Shown here: positions 1 to 5,074 of the stretch, one piece after another
Layout of the letters: each line of letters starts with the position of its first letter
Numbering within the stretch: the first letter of the stretch is position 1
Source of the DNA: Candidatus Bipolaricaulota bacterium
GTDB taxonomy: Bacteria > Bipolaricaulota > Bipolaricaulia > RBG-16-55-9 > DRXL01
DNA: 5,107 nucleotides
NCBI GenBank assembly: GCA_023512665.1
Contig: JAILZC010000091.1
Span: 1 to 5,107 of the forward strand
Reading direction: 5' to 3'
Position numbers and translations under genes: made by a program
The notes under the pieces: generated by a model
What the model was told of the DNA's origin: nothing
Seen by the model: the letters and a program-made list of their open reading frames with translations, nothing else
Database searches by the model: none

Positions 1-137
1 GCTCGGAGCCGCTCCTGGCGCTTCTGAGCCACGAGTGCCTGGAGAGCTTTCTGGACAGTCTCGCGCTTCGTTGTCGTTCCCAAGAGCTTCATCGCTTCGT
101 GCAGCAGGTCTCCCTCTAGATCGAGAGTCGTCCTCAT
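1..137 (-). CDS. vapB: VapB-type antitoxin, C-terminus cut off by window edge
   Basis: Reading leftwards from an ATG at 137-135 gives 45 complete residues beginning MRTTLDLEGDLLHEAMKLLG and continuing through TTTKRETVQKALQALVAQKR, with no stop before the edge. This is the pattern of the short VapB antitoxin family (DUF2191/PF09957): an N-terminal 'RTTLDLD' beta-strand, then two helices with a 'TKRE-V-ALxxLV' segment, forming a ribbon-helix-helix-like DNA-binding dimer. Family members are usually about 60-75 residues, so perhaps 15-30 residues are missing. A ribosome site GAGGTGG (148-142) lies 4 bases before the ATG, which fixes the start. In known systems VapB neutralises the PIN-domain RNase VapC and represses its own operon. 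By that precedent vapC should follow immediately left of the window, but it is not visible. The family call is strong; the presence of a toxin is inference. Confidence 0.85.
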   Translation of the reverse strand, partial: MRTTLDLEGDLLHEAMKLLGTTTKRETVQKALQALVAQKRQERLR

Positions 138-155
138 GATGCCACCTCAGCGCAC

Positions 156-184
156 ATTATAGAGCAAATTATTATGCATAGCAA
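156..184 (-). promoter_or_regulatory. Putative sigma70-type promoter of the vapB gene
   Basis: On the minus strand a perfect -10 TATAAT lies at 161-156. A -35 TTGCTA (4 of 6 consensus bases) lies at 184-179, separated by 17 bp. Transcription should start near 149, giving a very short leader of about 12 bases that just includes the GAGGTGG ribosome site. The call rests on motif and spacing only. Confidence 0.6.
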
Positions 185-190
185 ATATGC
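173..190. promoter_or_regulatory. Overlapping palindromes, possible VapB operator
   Basis: Two perfect inverted repeats overlap here: TATGCATA (173-180), and GCATA (176-180) facing TATGC (186-190) across 5 bases. They cover the -35 element of the vapB promoter. A direct repeat AGCAAAT also occurs at 163-169 and 180-186, 17 bases apart. VapB proteins usually bind palindromes in their own promoter and autorepress, so this is the natural operator candidate. Binding itself is inferred. Confidence 0.45.
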
Positions 191-201
191 TTCTATGACC
201 C

Positions 202-231
202 TTGACATTCCCCACTATCATGGGGTATAAT
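202..231 (+). promoter_or_regulatory. Perfect-consensus sigma70 promoter for the gene at 285
   Basis: TTGACA (202-207) and TATAAT (226-231) both match the bacterial housekeeping consensus at all six positions, with an 18-bp spacer. The expected start is near 238, leaving a leader of about 47 bases before the ATG at 285. It faces away from the vapB promoter; the two -35 elements are only about 17 bp apart (184 and 202), so the two promoters could influence each other. Confidence 0.75.
210..225. promoter_or_regulatory. Inverted repeat inside promoter spacer, operator candidate
   Basis: CCCCA (210-214) and TGGGG (221-225) form a perfect 5-bp inverted repeat around 6 bases. It fills the spacer between the -35 and -10 elements and abuts the -10. 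A protein bound here would block polymerase on an otherwise very strong promoter. No cognate regulator is evident, though VapB or a distant factor could be one. Confidence 0.4.
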
Positions 232-241
232 GAAGTTACCA

Positions 242-264
242 ATGTGGGATATAGTATCCCACGT
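242..264. promoter_or_regulatory. Near-perfect hairpin/palindrome at the start of the transcript
   Basis: Bases 242-251 (ATGTGGGATA) pair with 255-264 (TATCCCACGT) around a 3-base loop: ten pairs, nine Watson-Crick and one G-U wobble. It sits roughly +5 to +27 from the predicted start and ends 10 bases before the ribosome site. It could be a DNA operator or a 5' RNA stem-loop that protects the mRNA. It is not followed by a T-run, so it is not a standard terminator. Confidence 0.5.
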
Positions 265-284
265 CGAAAAAATTGGGAGGTCTT

Positions 285-1046
285 ATGCGAATTTCAGCAC
301 TCTGCGTCGTCGCCCTTCTTGGCATAGCATGGTCTGAGGGGCTAGCCGCGCCCCTGAGCGGCTCATGGTACTCGCGACTTCTCTTGATTCTCGACGGCCC
401 GCAGCCTAAGATCGCCCAGCCACCATTTGCTTTTGATAGCATTCTTCAGCTCGATCTGAGCGTGAGCGGGCTGCAGATCAGATCGCTCACGGCCCTGAGC
501 ACCGTTGGGATCGAAGCCCAGGTCTTCACGCTCAGTGCCACGCTCGGCGCCCTGACGCTCACAGATATCTTTCTCTTCTCGCGCAACATTATCGAAGCTG
601 ATCAGGATCTTCAGATAAAGCTCGTCCGGCCCGACCCCGGCGGCATTGTGGGGCAGTATCTGCCCTTCTTCTATAAAGATTTAGTGACGCCCTATGCCCA
701 GCTCGCTCTCATGCTAGGCCCAACGCTGACAGAATCTCTAACTCTGCGTAAGAAGATCGTCGAAGCCCAGATCGTGCTGGGTGGGGTGACGGTCAGAGCT
801 GTCGGGCTTGTGGCGGACTTCGGCTCGGCTGGGGCTCCCCAATGGGAGGTCGGCGCCGTTCTGACTTTGAGAGGGCAGACGGTTTCAGGCGTGACGGTGC
901 AGTCACGTATATCGGGGCGCGGCGCGGCTTGGAGTGCGTGGGAGAGTGCTTCCCGGAGTTTCAGTTCTCGCAGGGGCGTGTCGTGTCCGGGCTCGATTTC
1001 GAGTACGAACGCCTCATCGTCAATAACATCAAGCTGGCGGGCGTGA
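285..1046 (+). CDS. Secreted beta-rich repeat protein, N-terminal part (frameshifted gene)
   Basis: I do not recognise a named family. The ATG at 285 is chosen because GGGAGG (275-280) sits 4 bases upstream and because it starts a clear signal peptide: MRIS, a hydrophobic core at about residues 5-16, and likely cleavage after ...EGLAA (residue 22). An in-frame TTG at 273 overlaps the ribosome site and is not credible. The mature part is rich in short alternating beta-strands, for example around residues 55-66, 75-98, 110-115 and 160-172, including the repeat unit GIE...LTLTDIFLF (75-98). From about residue 207 the frame turns into a Ser/Arg-rich stretch that ends at 1046. The natural continuation is in the next frame (905-1588), so this is half of a gene of about 434 residues. 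It probably acts in the envelope or outside the cell; its role is unknown. Confidence 0.7.
   Translation: MRISALCVVALLGIAWSEGLAAPLSGSWYSRLLLILDGPQPKIAQPPFAFDSILQLDLSVSGLQIRSLTALSTVGIEAQVFTLSATLGALTLTDIFLFSRNIIEADQDLQIKLVRPDPGGIVGQYLPFFYKDLVTPYAQLALMLGPTLTESLTLRKKIVEAQIVLGGVTVRAVGLVADFGSAGAPQWEVGAVLTLRGQTVSGVTVQSRISGRGAAWSAWESASRSFSSRRGVSCPGSISSTNASSSITSSWRA
903..932 (+). other. Frameshift junction joining the two halves of the gene
   Basis: Up to about 903 the reading frame that begins at 285 carries the protein pattern (VSGVTVQS). After about 932 the frame one base earlier carries it (LECVGECFPEFQ). Adding one base in this interval restores a single frame from 285 to 1588 of 435 codons including the stop. 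The interval contains the repetitive GC tract GGGGCGCGGCGCGG (914-927), a natural site for single-base loss or assembly error. I see no classic X-XXY-YYZ slippery heptamer. Confidence 0.7.
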
Positions 1047-1588
1047 CGATAAACATTGATGCAGCAATCAATTTGAATGACGCCGAAGGCCCCCCTGGGA
1101 TCGAGTATTTGCAGATCACAAGCTCTTTTCGCGCTGAGCCCCTCAATCTTGACATCACAGATATTCTCTATTTTGACGCGGACTTGGCGCTCAGCTCGCA
1201 CACGCTGATCACGGGCTGGTCAGCAGGCGATATCTTTATCACAGCGATCTGGACGGATACCCTCGGCGGGATCGTCTTCTCGTTGCGGGAGTTTATGGCG
1301 AGTCTTTCTCTTGGCGGCGTGAGCATCACCAGCGATCTCTTCGTGTGTGCAGCCGATGCCGGCTGCTTCGGCCTGAGTCCCATCTATCAGCACGACGTGC
1401 AGCTCGCTTTCAAGAACGGGCCTTGGGCAGCAGATCTGCTTATTGTTCTTTTGGGGTTGGTGAAGCCGTTGGACAAGTTCGTCCTGACGATCTCGTATAC
1501 CGAGAAGGGCTGGGGCTGGCGCGCTGGCACGGCGATCCAGCCCTCCGGCCTCAAAGTCCAAGAACTTTTTGTGAATTTGAGCTTCTAG
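905..1588 (+). CDS. Secreted beta-rich repeat protein, C-terminal part (frameshifted gene)
   Basis: This is the continuation of the protein begun at 285, displaced by one base. The open frame extends back to an ATG at 842, but that ATG has no ribosome site and the 842-905 translation is Arg-rich and unlike the rest, so it is unlikely to be a true start. The sequence is again strand-rich and repeats the N-terminal unit: GIE...LDITDILYF is encoded at 1097-1174 and a third weaker copy (VSITSDLFV) follows. Three cysteines occur in the short stretch FVCAADAGCFG plus the ECVGEC site near the junction. The last residues, LFVNLSF, have a terminal Phe with hydrophobic residues at -3, -5 and -7, as in the C-terminal beta-signal of outer-membrane barrels. 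A barrel or surface beta-structure is plausible but unproven. Its stop overlaps that of the convergent gene by 4 bases. Confidence 0.7.
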   Translation, partial: TYIGARRGLECVGECFPEFQFSQGRVVSGLDFEYERLIVNNIKLAGVTINIDAAINLNDAEGPPGIEYLQITSSFRAEPLNLDITDILYFDADLALSSHTLITGWSAGDIFITAIWTDTLGGIVFSLREFMASLSLGGVSITSDLFVCAADAGCFGLSPIYQHDVQLAFKNGPWAADLLIVLLGLVKPLDKFVLTISYTEKGWGWRAGTAIQPSGLKVQELFVNLSF

Positions 1589-1950
1589 GGCCGACAGTAC
1601 TTCTCAGCGATCTGATAGGCGTCCATCGCGCTGGCGACAGCCCAGCCCAGATAGAGCACCGGCGCGGCGACTAAGAGAATAGAGCTCAGCATGGGCGAGA
1701 CCGGCAACAGCAAGATCGCCCCCAGCCCTACTGCCGAGGGCAGCACGATAGCAATGAGCAGATGAGTGAGCCCCTTGCCGTCCTCGCCGTTGAGGAACTG
1801 CCCTAAGCCGGGGATGAGAAACGACGCAGCCCCCGGCAACAACGGATCGGCCTTGAGGCGACACTTGACCGGCCCCTGCTGGGCCCACGCCGTCGGCACG
1901 CTCGTCCAAAGCAACGCCGCGCTTACTATAAGAACGATCACTGTTCGCAT
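1585..1950 (-). CDS. Small exported/membrane protein with PGLGQ-NG-KG (TM2/DUF5683-like) motif
   Basis: This 121-residue protein reads leftwards. The ATG at 1950-1948 follows AGGAGGT (1964-1958) at 7 bases, a strong ribosome site. Residues 1-23 form a signal peptide with likely cleavage at AWA|QQ. Residues 36-60 carry DPLLPGAASFLIPGLGQFLN and then G-E-D-G-K-G, the hallmark turn of TM2-like/DUF5683-like small membrane proteins. Two hydrophobic helices follow at about 61-83 and 86-108. The end, SAMDAYQIAEKYC, matches the 'DAYxxA' tail typical of such proteins. Cys30 and Cys119 flank the membrane part and could pair outside the cytoplasm. The biochemical role of this family is unknown. It converges on the repeat protein gene (stops share CTAG at 1585-1588) and diverges from the beta-propeller gene. 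The gene is secure; the family name is tentative. Confidence 0.8.
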   Translation of the reverse strand: MRTVIVLIVSAALLWTSVPTAWAQQGPVKCRLKADPLLPGAASFLIPGLGQFLNGEDGKGLTHLLIAIVLPSAVGLGAILLLPVSPMLSSILLVAAPVLYLGWAVASAMDAYQIAEKYCRP

Positions 1951-1969
1951 AGCATCTACCTCCTAATGC

Positions 1970-1999
1970 ACTATAACATCCAATGCTGAGCTCAGGCAA
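1970..1999 (-). promoter_or_regulatory. Putative promoter for the small membrane protein gene
   Basis: On the minus strand, TTGCCT (1999-1994, 4 of 6) and TATAGT (1975-1970, 5 of 6) are separated by 18 bp. The start would fall near 1963, at the edge of the AGGAGGT ribosome site, so the leader would be extremely short. This weakens the call. A perfect 10-bp palindrome CTGAGCTCAG (1986-1995) straddles the -35 end and spacer and could be an operator. Confidence 0.35.
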
Positions 2000-2009
2000 A
2001 TCGGTGCAC

Positions 2010-2027
2010 TTTCACCCATTTTTCACC
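2010..2027. repeat. TTTCACC direct repeat one helical turn apart
   Basis: TTTCACC occurs at 2010-2016 and again at 2021-2027, exactly 11 bp apart, in the 152-bp divergent intergenic region. Spacing of one DNA turn suits a protein binding one face, but two 7-mers can arise by chance. Apart from this repeat, the leftward promoter and a -10-like TATACT at 2060-2065 lacking a good -35, I see nothing else in this intergenic region. Confidence 0.3.
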
Positions 2028-2102
2028 TTGGCGGTACAGACTTGTCACGCTCAAAACCCTATACTCACCCATGCCAAGACCAACGAAACCAAGGAGGTTT
2101 CT

Positions 2103-3245
2103 ATGACGCGGAAGGCTGTTTTAGCGTTCGTCTTCTTGTTCGCCCTCACGGGGATCTTCTCGTATGGTCAGCAGGGGCTCAAGCCCAGCGTTGCGCTGAC
2201 GCTCTCTGGGGATATTGTCGGGTTGGCGTCGTGTGCCGGGGGCGGTGCGCTCGTCGCCGCGAGCAAGTCCGCAGCGGGCACGACTGTGCAGATTATCAAT
2301 ACGTTCTCCAAGGAGATCGTCGCGAACGTAAGCGTTTCTATTGCCAATCCCAGCGCGTTGGCCGTCGCTCGCGACTGCGCTACGGCGTTCGTCGCTGATG
2401 CTGCCGCCAACAAAGTCTTCGTTGTGGCCATGCCGAGCGGAACCGTGCGCGCGGAGATCGCCGTGGGCACCAAGCCCATCGCGCTCGCTCGCGCCACCCA
2501 TAACGCCGATCTCTACGTTGTGAACGCTGGCGACGGCTCCGTCTCGGTTATCAACACCCAGACGAACGCCCTGAAAGCGACAGTCAAGGTCGGCACCCAG
2601 CCCAGCGCCATCGCGCTCTATTCGTCGGGTGCGCACAACCGCGCGTTCGTCACCAACACGGGCAGCAACACGATCAGCATCATTGACATCAACGACGATC
2701 CGGCCAACGAGAATCGCTACAGAGTGATCGCGACGGTTCAGACGGGCTCAGCGCCGAGCGCCATTGCGACTACCGTTGGCTCATGGCTCGGCGATATGTA
2801 CGCGTACTTCATCAATCAGGGGGACAATACGATCAGCCGCGTGACGATCACGGCGCCGCATAGTGTAGACTCGACCACGCCTGCTGGGGGCAAGCCCGCC
2901 GCGATCTTTCTCGATTCGGTGCGCTTCTGCGCCTACACAGTCAACGCAGGGGATGGCCAGAGCGCGATCTCCGTCGCTGTAGCGCAGTTCATCGGCAGCC
3001 CCAACCCAACGGTACCTACGGGCAGAGACCCGTTCCATGCAGTGACGCCGTACACTGTCGCTGAGAAGTTGGGCCCGGTGGCGCTCTTTGTGCCGTTGAC
3101 CATTCAAGAGCGAGTGCCGGGGAACCCAGAACCCGTGAGCCGCATTCAGAGACAGCTCTGGGCGGCCAACACCGCCAAGCCGGGTGAGCTTAATCTCTAT
3201 ATCTTAGACGGGTTGTGCCCACAGCTGAGAGGGGACGAGCCGTAA
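2103..3245 (+). CDS. Exported YVTN-type beta-propeller repeat protein
   Basis: This 380-residue protein starts at the ATG at 2103, preceded by a textbook AAGGAGGT (2091-2098). An N-terminal signal peptide (MTRK, hydrophobic 5-20, likely cleavage near SYG|QQ) confirms the start; the frame is open back to 1983 but that stretch lacks these signals. The rest is a chain of propeller blades of 40-50 residues with the recurring pattern [A/L]-[Y/F]-V-x-N-x-G-(S/D)-x-(T/S)-[I/V]-S-V-I followed by 'VxVGTxPxAIAL'. Clear units lie at about 95-130, 137-172 and 180-222, with weaker ones at 234-270, 276-312 and 351-368. This resembles YVTN/40-residue beta-propeller proteins, which form extracytoplasmic scaffolds, often for adhesion or binding. 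No catalytic motif is seen. Four cysteines (44, 92, 276, 372) may form disulfides. Probably monocistronic, ending in a strong hairpin terminator. Confidence 0.85.
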   Translation: MTRKAVLAFVFLFALTGIFSYGQQGLKPSVALTLSGDIVGLASCAGGGALVAASKSAAGTTVQIINTFSKEIVANVSVSIANPSALAVARDCATAFVADAAANKVFVVAMPSGTVRAEIAVGTKPIALARATHNADLYVVNAGDGSVSVINTQTNALKATVKVGTQPSAIALYSSGAHNRAFVTNTGSNTISIIDINDDPANENRYRVIATVQTGSAPSAIATTVGSWLGDMYAYFINQGDNTISRVTITAPHSVDSTTPAGGKPAAIFLDSVRFCAYTVNAGDGQSAISVAVAQFIGSPNPTVPTGRDPFHAVTPYTVAEKLGPVALFVPLTIQERVPGNPEPVSRIQRQLWAANTAKPGELNLYILDGLCPQLRGDEP

Positions 3246-3268
3246 CGATCCGAAGGCGTTGCTCCACC

Positions 3269-3308
3269 AAGATAAGGGAGAGGGGGCATTCCCTCTCTCT
3301 TATCTTTT
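3269..3308 (+). terminator. Rho-independent terminator, probably serving both convergent units
   Basis: Bases 3269-3284 (AAGATAAGGGAGAGGG) pair with 3291-3306 (CCCTCTCTCTTATCTT) around the 6-base loop GGCATT: 16 pairs with a single G-T wobble. TTTT (3305-3308) follows on the plus strand, 24 bases after the stop of the beta-propeller gene. The M16 protease gene stops at 3309 on the other strand, so the same hairpin lies immediately after it. The minus-strand T-run is weaker (ATCTT), so termination that way is less certain. Confidence 0.85.
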
Positions 3309-4589
3309 CTACGAAGCCTTGGATACAGTCACAGCGTTTTCCAGATCGCGCAGCCCCTCTTCCGGCCCCACGGCGCTCAAACTTAGCCCGTCACTGCTGA
3401 AGAGCTCACGCGCAATCTGTTGGATCTCTTCGGAAGTGACCCGCTCGATCTTCTGCACCAGCTCTTCGACTGGCGCGTGAATCTGATAGAGCTCCCCAAT
3501 CCCCAGACGAACCATCCGCGAGTGCGCCGTCTCCAGCCCTAACAGAATATTGCCCTTGAGCTTTTCTTTAGCTAATCGCAGCTCGCTCTTGGGCACGGGC
3601 TCCCGCACCAGGCGGTCTATCTCTTCTATCGAGATTTCGACCGTCTGGCGAGCGTTCTTGGGCTCCGTGCCCACGTAGATAATAAAGATCCCACTATCTT
3701 CAAAAAGACTGGCGCTGCTGAAGACCGCATACGCGAGCCCCAGCTCTTCGCGAATTTTTTTGAAGAGCCGCGAGCCCATGCCGCCGCCGAGGATCGTGTT
3801 CATCACTTCTAGGGTGAATCGGCGTTCGTCGTGGCGACCGACGCTGGGCACGCCCAGAACTACATTCGCTTGCTGGGAGTCCCGGTCTTCAATATAGAAG
3901 TGCTTGGTGGGCTGCGGAGGCTGACGCGCTGGCAAGGGCACGCTCGGCTCCAACGCCCCAAACATCCGTTTGACGGCGTCCACGACCCGCTGGGGCGCGA
4001 TCGCTCCCGCCGCGGTCACGATCAGATGCTCCGGTTGATAGTATCTGTAGAACTCGAAAATCCCCGAACGATCAAAGCGCCGCACCGTCTCGGCTTTCCC
4101 CAAGATGGGCCGCGCCATCGGATGCTGATGGTCCCAGATGCACTCCACAAAGAGATCGAAGACTTTCTCTTGGGGGTTGTCCTCGGTCATGCGGATCTCT
4201 TCGAGCACGACCCCCTGCTCTTTACGAATGTCCTCTTCAGCGAAGCGCGGGTTCTTCACCAAGTCCGCGAGAATATCCAGCGCGGCTTCGAGGTGCTCTG
4301 GAAGGACATCAATGTGAAAGAGCGTGTACTCTTTGTGGGTCATGGCGTTGATGTACCCACCGAGAGCATCCACTTCCTCGGAGATCTGGAACGCCGTTCT
4401 GTTAAGAGTTCCCTTGAAGACCATGTGCTCGATGAAGTGGGCCATGCCCGCTAGATAAGCCGGCTCATCACGGCTGCCCACGCGCACCCAGACCCCCAGG
4501 GCCAACGGGCGATCCTCCATAGGCTCAACGAGCACCCTGACGCCGTTTTCGAGCTGCTCTGCGTAGCAATTGGGATAGAGTTCGCGCAT
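3309..4589 (-). CDS. M16 family zinc metalloprotease (processing-peptidase-like)
   Basis: This 426-residue protein has no signal peptide and probably acts in the cytoplasm. The inverted zinc motif HxxEH is intact (H51-F-I-E-H55, within GMAHFIEHMVFKG), and the third zinc ligand is E131 in VVLEEIRM, 76 residues after H55, the spacing expected for M16 enzymes. E54 is the catalytic base. Residues about 13-160 form the catalytic M16 domain. About 165-345 form the inactive-type second domain (M16_C), with the conserved GGGMGSRLFKKIREELGLAY block at 268-287. Length fits M16B single-chain enzymes such as the Bacillus mlpA/YmxG type. The ATG at 4589 overlaps the stop of the upstream S1 gene as TAATG. 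There is no good ribosome site at the right distance (GAGGGG lies 17 bases off), so translational coupling is likely. Substrates are unknown. Confidence 0.92.
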   Translation of the reverse strand: MRELYPNCYAEQLENGVRVLVEPMEDRPLALGVWVRVGSRDEPAYLAGMAHFIEHMVFKGTLNRTAFQISEEVDALGGYINAMTHKEYTLFHIDVLPEHLEAALDILADLVKNPRFAEEDIRKEQGVVLEEIRMTEDNPQEKVFDLFVECIWDHQHPMARPILGKAETVRRFDRSGIFEFYRYYQPEHLIVTAAGAIAPQRVVDAVKRMFGALEPSVPLPARQPPQPTKHFYIEDRDSQQANVVLGVPSVGRHDERRFTLEVMNTILGGGMGSRLFKKIREELGLAYAVFSSASLFEDSGIFIIYVGTEPKNARQTVEISIEEIDRLVREPVPKSELRLAKEKLKGNILLGLETAHSRMVRLGIGELYQIHAPVEELVQKIERVTSEEIQQIARELFSSDGLSLSAVGPEEGLRDLENAVTVSKAS

Positions 4590-5074
4590 TAGCTCTTGAT
4601 CTTCAGCCCCTCTTTGGCTAGTCGCTTGAACGAGTAGCGCCCCTCTTTGTCAATGCGAATGACCTCGACTATGACGGCGTCGCCAACTTTGACGACATCT
4701 TCGACGCGCTCGACGTAGCCGTCGGCCAACTGTGAGATGTGAATCAGCCCGCGCACGCCTGCCTCCGTCTCCACGAACGCCCCATAATCCGCAAGCCCCA
4801 CGATCTTCCCTACCAGCACATCGCCGACTTTGATCGCAGCGGGGGAAGGCGCCGCCTTGTCCCGGATCAGTCTGAGATTAATACGGTTCATCTCGTCCAC
4901 TTCGATCACTTCGACGTTGACCGTGTCACCGATCTTGACGACGTCTTCAACTTTCTTCACATAGCGATCGGAGAGATCGGAGACGCGAATGAGCCCCTGG
5001 GCGCCGTTGGGCAGCTCGACGAACGCGCCGAATTTCTCAATGCGTGTGAATTTGCCTGTAAAGCCAATGCCCAC
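4589..5074 (-). CDS. Tandem S1-domain RNA-binding protein, PNPase-tail-like
   Basis: This 161-residue protein is made of two S1 (OB-fold) RNA-binding domains: residues about 2-71 and 84-151, joined by an Ala/Pro linker (74-80). Both carry GAFVE (16-20; 98-102), a G-L-I-(R/H)-(V/I)-S strand (27-32; 109-114) and VEDVVKxGD (42-50; 124-132). The repeats are similar enough to suggest duplication. The wording (TRIEKFGAFVEL, RVEDVVKVGD) is closest to the C-terminal S1 domain of polynucleotide phosphorylase, though no RNase PH or KH domain is present. The start is a GTG at 5074-5072 with AGGAG (5085-5081) 6 bases upstream. An in-frame TAG at 5098-5096 rules out extension into an upstream frame. It is co-transcribed with the M16 protease (TAATG overlap). 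The promoter is outside the window, or the operon begins further right. Confidence 0.9.
   Translation of the reverse strand: MGIGFTGKFTRIEKFGAFVELPNGAQGLIRVSDLSDRYVKKVEDVVKIGDTVNVEVIEVDEMNRINLRLIRDKAAPSPAAIKVGDVLVGKIVGLADYGAFVETEAGVRGLIHISQLADGYVERVEDVVKVGDAVIVEVIRIDKEGRYSFKRLAKEGLKIKS

Noticed and set aside
273..284. Alternative TTG start 12 bases upstream of the envelope gene
   Set aside because: The TTG overlaps the GGGAGG ribosome site itself; the ATG at 285 has correct spacing and begins the signal peptide.
903..932. Programmed -1 ribosomal frameshift joining the two halves
   Set aside because: No standard slippery heptamer or convincing following stem was seen. Base loss or assembly error in the GC tract is simpler, though not excluded.
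692..1201. 169-residue open frame antisense to the envelope gene
   Set aside because: No ribosome site, no recognisable domain, Arg/Ala/Ser-rich composition typical of an opposite-strand shadow in GC-rich coding sequence.
2042..2065. TTGTCA and TATACT as a promoter for the propeller gene
   Set aside because: The spacer is only 12 bp, too short; TATACT may be a -10 element but no acceptable -35 stands 16-18 bp upstream.
1983..2102. In-frame extension of the propeller gene back to an ATG at 1983
   Set aside because: It would place 40 unrelated residues before a clear signal peptide, has no ribosome site, and bypasses the AAGGAGGT at 2091-2098.
2121..2636. 171-residue minus-strand open frame inside the propeller gene
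   Set aside because: Arg/Asp/Gly-rich shadow with no start signal; the plus strand carries clear blade repeats here.
3831..4454. 207-residue plus-strand open frame inside the M16 protease gene
   Set aside because: It lies entirely opposite a protein with intact catalytic motifs, has no ribosome site and shows no domain.
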